NCBI GenBank assembly: GCA_013396915.1
Contig: VWZL01000809.1
Span: 81,050 to 145,049, forward strand
Length of the DNA: 64,000 nucleotides
From: Stercorarius parasiticus
Lineage: Eukaryota; Chordata; Aves; Charadriiformes; Stercorariidae
Direction of reading: 5' to 3'
The position numbers were made by a program, and so were the translations under genes. Below are positions 51,897 to 64,000 of this stretch, piece by piece (position 1 is the stretch's first letter; every line of letters begins with the position of its first letter). The notes under the pieces are model-generated. The model ran no database searches, was not told the DNA's origin, and worked only from the letters and a program-made list of their open reading frames with translations.

Positions 51897-54800
51897 ATGG
51901 GCAGCTGGAGATTCCCAGTATTTTTGCCGCTAGACTTAATTGACTCTCATCAGCTGGCTGCTTGCTAACCTCTTCCTGGCCAGTGTGCTGCCAGCACAGC
52001 GTGTCCTGCACTGGAACTGTTGTAATGCACACTCTTTAGTCCGAGAGACGTGGCCACAGAGAGTTATCTGTAGGTGATGCAGTCACAGAGTGTGTATTAA
52101 TGTGATGCTTTATGTAGTAAAGGCAAATAGTTGGCAACAACTGTGAACTTAATGAATTGCAAAAGAAGGGGGACAGACGATTTAATTTTTTCCAGTTGCC
52201 TTCCTCATAGCTTTGCTAGCCTAAGGAATTGCTAAGTTTAGAGCTGACCTTCTTAATAAATGTACCAGAACTATCACAAGCAAAGACATTCAGGAGATGT
52301 TCGTGTTTAATATGTCAGGGTATGGTTAGCACTTCTTGAACTTTGATGGCATTGATCTTTGAGAAGTGAACGCTGGCTGTTCTTCAGCTATTCTGTAGGT
52401 CTAACTTCTGATCCCATGGGAAGTTTTGCTTTAAATAGGAGAAAAAATACAGGATGCTTTGGCATTAATTTTTCTTTCAACTGCCTCAGCTTTGTCTTTT
52501 ATTTGCATTAAGTGGTAGGGTCAGTGGTAGATTAGGTATTTTTCGGGTGAGTGGCATTGCAAAAACTGCCGGTTAACAAAACTAGCGTTTTCAGGAGTAC
52601 TGGTAGTGTTAGATATATTCGTGTTTGTTTATAACCGGCATAAGTAACTTGTCGAAATAGATCTAGTTTGTTCAGAATATCTGTCTTTAACACAGGAACA
52701 GGCTTACCCAGTTAGACTTATCTTTTCCACCACTTAGAAATCTTGAAAGATAGTAGAAATAATCAGAAATGCAGAAAACTCTTTCCATTTTGTTTTAAAT
52801 GGAAAGCACAGGATAATTGTTGCACTTTTTGCTCTACTGCTGAATTTGTCAATGGACGTTTGGGAAACTTTGCTTTCCGACCCTTTTGCTAGTGACATTC
52901 CTGGAAAGTAAACATCCAAGCAGAAGAGCTCAGCAGGATCAGACGGTGTGCTGGGGTAAGTAATTCAGGGAGTTGATGATGGACATTTTAGTGTCAGAAT
53001 TTTGAGAGGGAATCAAAGTAAGCCACAGAGTCTACAAGTGCATGTACAAGAGAAATGCAAGCAGTTCTCTAACATAAAAGTGTCTTCCTGAGGGTGTTCC
53101 GTGAAGAAGTATAATACAAAGAAAAGATACAGGTAGAGAAGCAGAGAAAGAAAGGAAAAAAAAAAAATAAAAATCTGCAAAGAGGTTTTTCCAGGACAGA
53201 ACCATTCCTCAAAATTCTTTTTAAAAGGAATCTTTCTGGAATGATAGGCTTGCTCTTTGTCAGATGAAGAAAAATCTACCATGTTGGGGAAGAAAAGCCT
53301 GTTTGAACATAGGTGCTCACACAGACAAAAAGCTCCCAGAATTCACCACAATATCCCAGTGCAGATTCATCTTACCCTTATAATCTATTCCGTCTAGAAA
53401 TACATAGGTGAGGGAATGTGGAAGATATAAAGAGGACAGCATTTGGTGACCATTCTCCTGCTCCGGAGGGGATCTCAGTGCTGTTACGCAGGCATGTGTG
53501 GGGTTGTAGACCACGTGAAGGTGCTCCTCACTGTCATAATGGCTGTAAGATCTCACCTGCGTCAGGCTTGGGCAGCAGAAGGGGCTCCTGACTCGGAGAC
53601 AGGGCACTCCTGTCTTTTCCCTTCCCTTAGGGACTGGTAGAAAGCAGAGGAGCATCTTGCATACATAAGCTTGAGACTGAAAAGCAATCTAGAAAAGAGT
53701 AGCATCTCAATGGGGCTTTCTGTGGTCCATAGTTACCTTCCACAACCTGTTTTTTTCAGACCATTCCAGGTGTCTTTATTCTGATTGTAGTTGGCACTAT
53801 TTCGGGATGGTTCCTTTTTTAAATCAGTTTTGTGACAGCATTTTGGATTTTTTCTGAATATTAAACACTCTTCTAATAGTCTCTTGTAGAATGCCATTCA
53901 TCTGCACCTCTCTTTTCCTTAATGACAGATAGTCCTCGTGGATGCAGCATGGAGAACAAGTGTACCAAAAAGAATGGTTTTAAGATAATTAAGAGAAGGG
54001 CAAGTTCATGACTCTGTCAGCATTTTTTCATCTGAGCTGCAGCTCACTACTAAGTGGTAAGTTAGCAGGATCCCAAGGGAAACGTTCCCAAGTGCCTTTT
54101 GCGAGGCATGGGAGAAGCTGAATGCCACTTGTCGCATCTCCTGGTTTTTCTTATTTCATTTCTGGGATATCTTTTTTTCCCCTTAATTACCACTCTAGGA
54201 AGATTTCCAAATTGCAGAACTAGGAGAAGTAACTTGTTGTTAGCTTGGGTGGGAGAGTCTTACCCAAGTACGCAAGTTGTCTGTGGTCTGTGGTTTCCCA
54301 TGAATCAAGTAACTAAAACTGCTGTCCGTTTTGAGAGGCGTGGAGATGCTAATAGACTTTCCGTTGTGATAATCACTCAGAATACAACTCTCGGTACCAT
54401 CTGCCGTGGTGTAATTGAGCATGGACAGGAAGCTGATTTTTAGCTGTTGAAGGAAACAGCCACCTTCAGTCTCTCATCTTCTATGTGTGCGAGGCACATT
54501 AAGGCACTTGAGAGTTGCCCTGCTTCTGTTAGAACAGGAAAAAAGAGTCAACTGGGTGGGCCAGTGGGTGGTTTGTTCTTTTTTTTAATTAGAAAGCAAT
54601 AAAAACCATAGTATAGAGTTTTTACAAGCTTGCTGCAAGGAGAAGTTGGGCCCAGTGATCAAGAATGTACTTTCCCAATGATCATGAAGAACCTGATGAA
54701 CATGTGTCCCTGCGTTTGCTGAGAGGTGCAGAAGGATGGATAGATGATGATCCTGAATCTGTCAGTATTGCGCTGATGGCAGATGCCCTGAATTTCAGAT

Positions 54801-55874
54801 AAGGCAACAGAAGTTCTTCGGTCTGTGCCCGTAGAGAAAAGGATCCACCACAGCAGGCTGGTAGCACCTGGCTTTTTGATGAACAGCAAATGAAGTGATG
54901 GGATGTATCTCTGTCTGCCCTTTATCTTTCTGGATAAGGTAACTCCATGCATAGAACTCCTCTGGCTAAAATTGTAAAGGCTGATTTATATGCAGATGGC
55001 AAAATAGGTCAAGAGTAGTAGCATTGTTCCTAAAGTCACGTGTATCGGCATGGCCTGGTGTGATGAGTGTTTGTTTCTTGTGATGCTGGACCTTCATCCT
55101 CTTTTCTGATATGTCCCCACCAAGTGTACAGCCCTTGCGCTTCTGGTACCAAATCAGCGTTAAATCATCGCTCTTGCATCCCCATGGCTTTGAGGGGTGG
55201 GTGGTGCAACATACTGTTGTTGCCTGAAGAGAATACACCGGTGTTGCAAAATACCAGTTCTGCCTCAAGAGTACATTTCAGAGTAAAATGAATAACTTTT
55301 TTTTCTTTCTACTCAGATGATACTTGTGCCCTTTATCACATTGTTTTCTCTTTCCGTACATTGTGGCCTTGTTTTGCAGTGTTGTAGATGGGGTATTTCA
55401 CTTTTAGTCACATAAGGGCAGAGCTCAGGCTCCTGTGCGATCCTGGTTGAGTGAGGATACGCCTGGGTACGCAGATGTACATTGTGCTGGGACAGTCTCT
55501 TTGGCATATATGTTGGAGAAGAAGCTTCCTCTACCCGACAGACAATATCATATGATACCGAAAGTCCAGCTGCGGTTTCCTCTGCATGGTTTATAACCAA
55601 ACAGCTCATACATGCTGATATTTTTGGTTTGTAAGCTAGAAAACTTTTTTAAGATTATTTTTTTTTTTTCTGAAAATGCATGGAATAGTGGCTACTTCGC
55701 ATTTTGTGTACAAGCAGCAACTTGCATTCTATAATTCAGCTTACTTTTTTTATCTTACGGGCTTTTATTCAGAGTCTATCAAAAATGGGGAGTGATTTGT
55801 CTGCTACTTCCCAAAACATTGTACTTTCAAGTCAAGCATTCAATGCTATACAGAAATTTTTAAAAGTCAATATT

Positions 55875-55912
55875 TTAAGCATTCTTATCTAATCATTCTT
55901 TAAGCATTCTTA
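55875..55912. repeat. Two-copy 25-bp-period direct repeat
   Basis: TTAAGCATTCTTA occurs at 55875-55887 and again at 55900-55912, a small local duplication with the same 25-bp spacing as the unrelated repeat at 2289. Confidence 0.75.
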
Positions 55913-58900
55913 CCATCCATCTCTCACTTCAGGCAAAATTGTAAGTAAAATAAAAGAAAAATTGAAAGTCAGTTCTTTGAATAGATCCACTTTACCATAT
56001 TTATGATAGTGGTGGAAATTTTCAGTGTCAACTGGAAGCCATTCAGGAAATTTTTAATAGTGTGTTGAGAGAATAATTTAATCTGGGCTTCATACACTCC
56101 CCGGATCTGACCCATATGCAAGTAAGAGAAAATCCCTTTTCCCTTTTTCGATAGTTGCATGATGACACTCATTGCCCATCTATTTGACGCTCTTGCATTA
56201 GATCCTGCCAGAGGAAATGACAGTGAAATTTAGCAACTGTTTGCACTACATGCAATTCAGATGCTTTAAAAAAATAATCATTTGGAAACTCACTTAGATT
56301 AAGTTATGTTATGGTGGGCTGTTGTTTCTTGGTGGTGTTTTTTTGGGGGAGGTGGTTTTTGGTTGGTTTTTCTATCCCCTGTGATTTTGGGTAAGAAGAA
56401 CTTTGAAGGGCCAGTAGTTTTCTGTATTGTGTATTCATTTTATCATCTTTGCTCTTCCAGCATGCAGCTCTAAAGATCAGAGGTGCTGTAAATGGTCTCC
56501 TGCTTTGTTTATTTTTAAAGTGTCAGGTATATTCTATTGGGGAAAAATACATAGTGTAGCTACCTTTGATACTAAAGATGAGTTTTTTATAGTTTTTACT
56601 GTGCTAAGTGTATTGTATAGCAGATGACATTTATAGAAAACAAGATTTATGCCTCAAATTGCAAATCATTCTTTGTTTATAACTTAATAATGGAGGACAG
56701 CATTCCTGTTGGCCTCATTAGCCATTGTAGGAGTCCGTGTAGCATGTCTCTTGGTACCCGGTAAAATGGAGAGAAACACAGGATGGTGGATTCATAAATC
56801 TGTTTGTTGTTTCCATGTTGTGCTCACACGGTATTTGCTTAACTCTGGTTATAATATTCTTATATATAGAAGCTGAAGGATGTTGAATATGTTGATTACT
56901 TGAAACTTCATTTGTATGGACAAAGTGTGGTGCTTCTTAATGCTAATGATCTACAAGCAAGCCTACATGCTAATTGTCACATTTTCATTCCTACAAACTT
57001 TTGAACTGTCTTAAGGAACTAGAGGTGCTTTGATGCGCTCATGTTTAGTGTAACCTAATACCTTCTGGTCACCGTCACTCTCACTGAGTGGGTCTGGATG
57101 TGAGCTTGGAAAATAACGTGATGGATAGATGGAGATCTCGGTGAGTGGGTTCCCTTCTCCTTTGCAGGGAAGGCTAAGTACGTTCTCTACTTAGTTTGCT
57201 GGTTTATTACATGAAAACAGTTATCTATGACACTGACAGCCGTCAGGTATTTTACTGAGGAGAGATTTTAATTTCTCTGAGGTTTCTGCAGCATAAGGCT
57301 TAAATATGCACTTTAAATATGGCAACTGACCATTTAGAGCTTTGCTTGTTCTGCTCTGCAGGATCCCAGGGGATGTTAGTCACAGGGGTGGGTCTTACTT
57401 CAGCCTGAGATGACATGGCGGGGAGGCAGAAAACTCAGAAGAGAACAGGTCTTGCCCTGTCCTCGTCTTCAGCTTCCTTGTGTCAGTGGTTCGAGGAGTG
57501 TATGTACATTTAATATAGCCGTAATTACAAAGGATCCAATGTCTTATTGATTTCATAGACTTTTGTGTATCTGTGCATGCAGTTTCTGTTAACTGGTAGT
57601 TATTCAGATGAAAGTAATTTGATAAAACATTTTGGCCTGTAGTTGGTGTCATTTACACTAGTAATGGTAGCCACTAACTAAACATAGTTCAGCCTACTGG
57701 ATGGAAATAGAGTTGGTCCAGTCTTGTGCTTTGATCATTCCCTGGCTTATTTTGAATCTTTCTCATATTTCTACATCACCTTGTCGGTTATGAGCGGAAT
57801 TGATCTAGGTACTAGTAGTTCTGTTTATGCAATGCAATATTCTCTCTTTGTATGAGTGACAACTAGGAAAAAACCATGGAATTTATTTTATCTAATTTTA
57901 GCAGCCTGCAAGGTGGCTTCTAGGTAGACTTCCTCTTCAGCCGGCAGAGACAGGCACAGTCAGAGGGTGCCATATCCTGTTTGCATTGCCCGTCTCTTGG
58001 CCACAACCAGGATCCGGCCACTTGATCTGAGCTGTCTAAGGTGAGATGATTGGTCCCATCCACTGGGAGCAATTGTGTTTAACAGTATAGCTGCACTGAT
58101 GCAAAACTCTGTAATAAAGAGAGTGCATCGGTGGAAGAATGTAAAATACATAAGTGCAACTTGACCATAATTTAGAAAACCAGCTGCCTGCTGATATATG
58201 ATTTAATTTTCAGTGCAGTTTAGTTGCAGGGTTTTTTTTTTTTTGATCCTAAGACTCATCTGTATTTTTAATACATTTAAAATAATGCAGTAACCACATT
58301 GCATGCCACTTCTGACTTGACTTCCATTTCCCCAAAGTGCTCAGGTGTCATTATTGCAAGGCAGGAGGCAGAGCATCTCGGCTGCTGGCACTATCAGGCT
58401 TTGGCAGGCAGCACGTGTTGTCTGGGTAAAAAAAAGACTAAGGGAATTTAATATTGTAGCATCCATAAAAAAATGGGAGCACTTTATTAAGTGAGACTGT
58501 GTAAAGCTTTCTTATGGATGGAATTTACATTAATGCATTTTATTGTTCCATCTAAGCAGATCAAATGATAAGCATAGTGTCACATACACTTCTGTGACTG
58601 TTCTGTTAAACAGGTTTCAATACTTAATGTTTTTATTCTCATGCATTTCAAGGCAGCAATTATTTCCAAGAATAAAGATAATTAAATTTGTCTCTATGCT
58701 CTCAGTATTAAGGGAGGGGAAAAGCTGTATTTTAAGGTGTATCACAATAGATGAGGAGTTCTGCTCCAATGTGCCATGGGAAGTCCAGCAGCGCAGTAGC
58801 CCAGCTCCGTACCACTTCTGCCTGTATCGTCAGTGAGCCTGGGAAGAGTTTTAGCAGCAGTAAAAAGTGTTGCCTGTTGATGACATTTCAGAGGCATGCT

Positions 58901-59730
58901 CAGAAAGGATGCCAAGGAGTCTGGTGGCTGGTTTGGCATGGGGGGTAGGTGGGGAGGGGGAAAAGGCCGTAATCCATCTCAGCTGTGTGTGCGCGCAGGG
59001 CTTTTCTCCTGGCTCCGGTCTCACACGCACGCTCGCTCCCGGGGACATGTGACTTTTGGCCATATTAGCAGGTTTATCCAAGCCTAGCCCCTCTGACTAA
59101 CAGATGTAGGGAAAAGGGCATTCTGGGATTGCAGCAGTTGCTTTTGAACAACAATGTCCTTTTTGTAAGAATCTGATGCTTCTTAAAAGATGGAACATGA
59201 CATCATTACCGTCGATCCAAGAAACATTCCTTCAATAATACTGAGTGTGCTCTGGTTATCAGCTCCCTTCCCCCAGCTCCTTTCTCTCGCTTTTCTGACT
59301 GATGCTTTTTGTCTATTGTTTCATCGGGGGCTGTAAATGTGAAACAGTTGTCTTTCAGTGTTATGTGCTTGTTAGAGCTGGAATCAAGTGAAATATTGTT
59401 GGCTTATTTGAAAGAAAAATAACAAAAAACCCAAGTCTTCTTCCAGTCTTCATAAATGTAGCATGCTTCAGGTATGAGCTGAATTGAAGCTAATTATTTC
59501 CCTTCCCACACGGTATTAGTTACTGCGTTATGCAATGGAAGGTGGAGATATTGCAGTCCCGTTCCTGTGCATCTTGCTCAGCTTCATCGGCAGCTGGGTA
59601 TCTCCTGTGCTGATGCCGTCTGCTTCGAAGGCTCCTGTAATGATCCTGCATCGATACAAAATGTGTGTGTGCGTGCTCACCAGTGCAGTATGGCAGAGTT
59701 GTGAACAGATGAATGTTTCCTGTGCATATG

Positions 59731-59764
59731 TGTTTGTGTGTGTGTGTGTGTGTATATATATATG
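59731..59764. repeat. Compound (TG)n(TA)n microsatellite
   Basis: A TG run of about nine units followed by a TA run of about five units. Same compound structure as the one at 31825. Confidence 0.85.
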
Positions 59765-61140
59765 TTTTTATACTTGGTCTACCACTGGGGTTTGAATGTC
59801 AGTTTTTCCTTAGCCCCTGAGTGGGGAAATATGTTTTGGGTTATAAATCCTTTTTGAATGCTGACTGCTTGGAGGAAAGCTATGAAAATGCTGGATTTTG
59901 CTTCCGTTCCCTGCGTTCTCTCTCCCATACATGTCTTCATCACAAAAACTGGAGACTCTTGCAGACTTCACAACTAGGTACGTCCTGGCTGTCTCTTGCG
60001 CAATCCTGCTCTCCTCCTAGCGGTGCTGGCAGTTCGTTGAACTAACAAGGAGCCGGCAGTCTTTGGCACTTTCTCATGGTGCAGCTGTCTAGGGAAGAGT
60101 ACCACTGAGCGTAAACTTACAGGAGTATGTCTTTTTCCATCCTGGTAGGAATTGCTCCGCAGGGAGGGGAAAACAAATGATTCATTGATGATCCTGAGGT
60201 CTGGAGAAAGGTGGAGTTACAATGTCCAGAAAAGGGAAAATGGACAGGGATAGGGCCTTCTGATACAGCGGTTAAACTCAGGTTTATTGTCTTTTTTTCC
60301 ATTATGAAGATGTAAAACTTCTTTTAAAAACAAATTTGAGAAGAAATATGAATTAGAAAAAAGCACAAGTCTTGAGCAGACAGGGATTTTTGGGAAGAAG
60401 TGAGCTGTGTGATTCGCTGTTTGCCAGTGATACAGAATTATTTTTATTGGTGACCATTTACAGGGAATCGAGGGGAAACACAGGGGGGGAAAAAAAAGGC
60501 ATTTTACTTGTAATAGTTGTTTAGCTTCACCTGTTGTAGAGATACAGTAAGATTTTGGCAGAACTTGAAAGTATACTTTTATTCTGGGTAGATTCCAAGA
60601 CACTGAGTAAATGAAAGCAAATGCACGTGCAAGCAGAAAAGACTTCATACTTTCCCCATGGCATCTGAAATTGCAAGTTCCTCTGAAGAAAGGGTTTGCC
60701 AGTGGGCTGTTGTGGAAGGCAGTATCGTGAGCTATCACGATTAAAATGTGTGTTTGCATCTGCTTAAGCAGAGTAGAAAGACATGCGTTGTGTGTGGAAG
60801 TGGGTGTCTCCTGTTCTGGATGCTGTTCTTCTGAAGAAGGTTTGTGAATAAGGCTCTGAAGAACTGGCCTTTAAGATAAAGATAATGAATTTAGATAAGA
60901 GGAAAAAAAAACAGAAAAGACCATGACTGACTGAGTTGTGGAAGGAGAAGCTTTAGGGGAGTCTCCATGTGCATTCTGAAATGAGTAAAAATTGATCACC
61001 GGCTCCTTCTTAACTGGAGGACAATTGCAGAAGGAAAAAAATACTGAGCTGAATTTAAAAAATGTAAATACAGATTAATAAATGGCAGTGGTGGTTTGTA
61101 CACGTCATACTTGTACCGTATATCTTGTCTTGCAAAGATC

Positions 61141-61174
61141 ATATATATGTATATGCATATATATATATATATGC
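61141..61174. repeat. (AT)n microsatellite interrupted by GTATATGC
   Basis: Alternating AT with embedded GTATATGC and a terminal ATGC. It lies about 390 bases upstream of the TAOK1 start-codon exon. Confidence 0.85.
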
Positions 61175-61572
61175 AATTGTGTCATCCGCTGCACAAAGTT
61201 TAAACACTACTTGAAGACATAGTGTGTGTAACTCCTCGGAGGGAGGGTGTCAGGGTAATACGGGCTTGCTAGTGACAACCTGGTGACTGCTGTGGGTCAG
61301 AGAGATTCTGTTGGCTGCTCTGCAGGTGACTGAGCGAATGCTGGAGCAAGGAGTGTGTCTTGCTTTGTGTTTTGGTTTGTGTTCCATAGAAATGCTTGAC
61401 TGGGGTCACAGTGGGCCTGTGACATGATACCAGCAGACAGATTGTGTTGCTTAACGCAACAGGGATGCTCGGTCTGGAAGAAGTGGACCCTGCTCTGCTG
61501 TAGCTTTGTTTTCTGGCTCTTTGAGAAGAGGATAATCAATGAAGGATTGCAATCTTTTTCTTGCAGTAATCC

Positions 61573-61602
61573 ATGCTGAAGAGGCTCCATTCATACAGAT
61601 GA
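61573..61602 (+). CDS. Upstream ORF 1 in the TAOK1 leader
   Basis: ATG to TGA encoding the nine residues MLKRLHSYR. The start context is weak (T at -3). Its stop overlaps the ATG of the second upstream ORF (ATGA). This is a predicted translational-control element, not a protein gene. Confidence 0.45.
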   Translation: MLKRLHSYR

Positions 61603-61637
61603 ACCAAGGGTTGAGGCAGCACTTTAAACCCAGATAG
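61599..61637 (+). CDS. Upstream ORF 2 in the TAOK1 leader
   Basis: ATG to TAG encoding the twelve residues MNQGLRQHFKPR, ending 24 bases before the TAOK1 ATG. It overlaps uORF 1 by four bases. Start context is unfavourable (C at -3). It could tune ribosome arrival at the main start codon. Confidence 0.45.
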   Translation: MNQGLRQHFKPR

Positions 61638-61649
61638 TCGGTCGGCTAA

Positions 61650-64000
<2,351 letters not shown>

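Larger units (their letters stand above)
31401..61566 (+). other. TAOK1: Probable TAOK1 first intron(s)
   Basis: About 30 kb without recognisable coding exons, lying upstream of the TAOK1 start-codon exon. The plus strand is visibly T-rich with G above C over most of its length, as expected of the coding strand of a long transcribed vertebrate intron. It holds TG/TA microsatellites, homopolymer tracts and an AT-rich block. CpG-richer patches at 41.5-41.8 kb and 58.9-59.1 kb may be regulatory. The GC-richer interval around 47.2-48.3 kb could be an old degraded interspersed repeat, but I cannot assign a family. Assignment as intron depends on TAOK1 starting near 31 kb, which is not proven. Confidence 0.5.

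Overview
ORGANISM. This is vertebrate nuclear DNA, most likely from a bird. Two protein-coding loci can be recognised, and they point away from each other: NUFIP2 on the minus strand at the left and TAOK1 on the plus strand at the right. This divergent pair is a conserved vertebrate neighbourhood (human 17q11.2). Three things favour a bird: short spacing (about 54 kb from the NUFIP2 main exon to the TAOK1 start codon), no recognisable mammalian SINEs or young transposons, and an assembly gap placed in a GC-rich, G-quadruplex-prone first-exon region. I could not determine the species. LAYOUT. 1-4314 is NUFIP2 intron downstream of its large exon. 4224-6161 and 6163-8098 are two almost identical copies of the NUFIP2 large exon with its flanks, separated by a single N; I read this as an unmerged contig overlap rather than a true duplication. 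8099-10284 is NUFIP2 intron 1. 10285-11113 is an 829-base N gap with GC-rich flanks that probably hides NUFIP2 exon 1 (His/Gln-rich N-terminus) and its core promoter. 11114-11290 is a GC-rich promoter-like flank. 11337-30780 has no recognised exon; it holds an inverted pair of ZNF143/Staf-like motifs at 12.8 kb and by eye reads A+C-rich on the plus strand. 30780-31400 is a C-rich, relatively CpG-rich stretch with a GC box and a candidate splice donor, and is my best guess for the TAOK1 5' end. From about 31 kb to 61566 the plus strand turns T+G-rich, as expected for TAOK1 intron 1. 61567-61793 is the TAOK1 start-codon exon, with two overlapping upstream ORFs before the ATG. 61794-64000 is the next TAOK1 intron. 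HOW THE GENES RELATE. NUFIP2 is an FMRP- and Roquin-associated RNA-binding protein of cytoplasmic RNP granules. TAOK1 is a STE20-type MAP3K acting in p38/JNK, Hippo and cytoskeletal signalling. They are not a pathway pair; the link is genomic position. LIMITS. About 95% of the window is intronic or intergenic vertebrate DNA. I found no RNA gene, intact mobile element, CRISPR array or previously undescribed gene system. The strongest observation is the assembly-induced exon duplication, which would mislead gene prediction here. Skew and CpG statements are visual impressions, not computed values.
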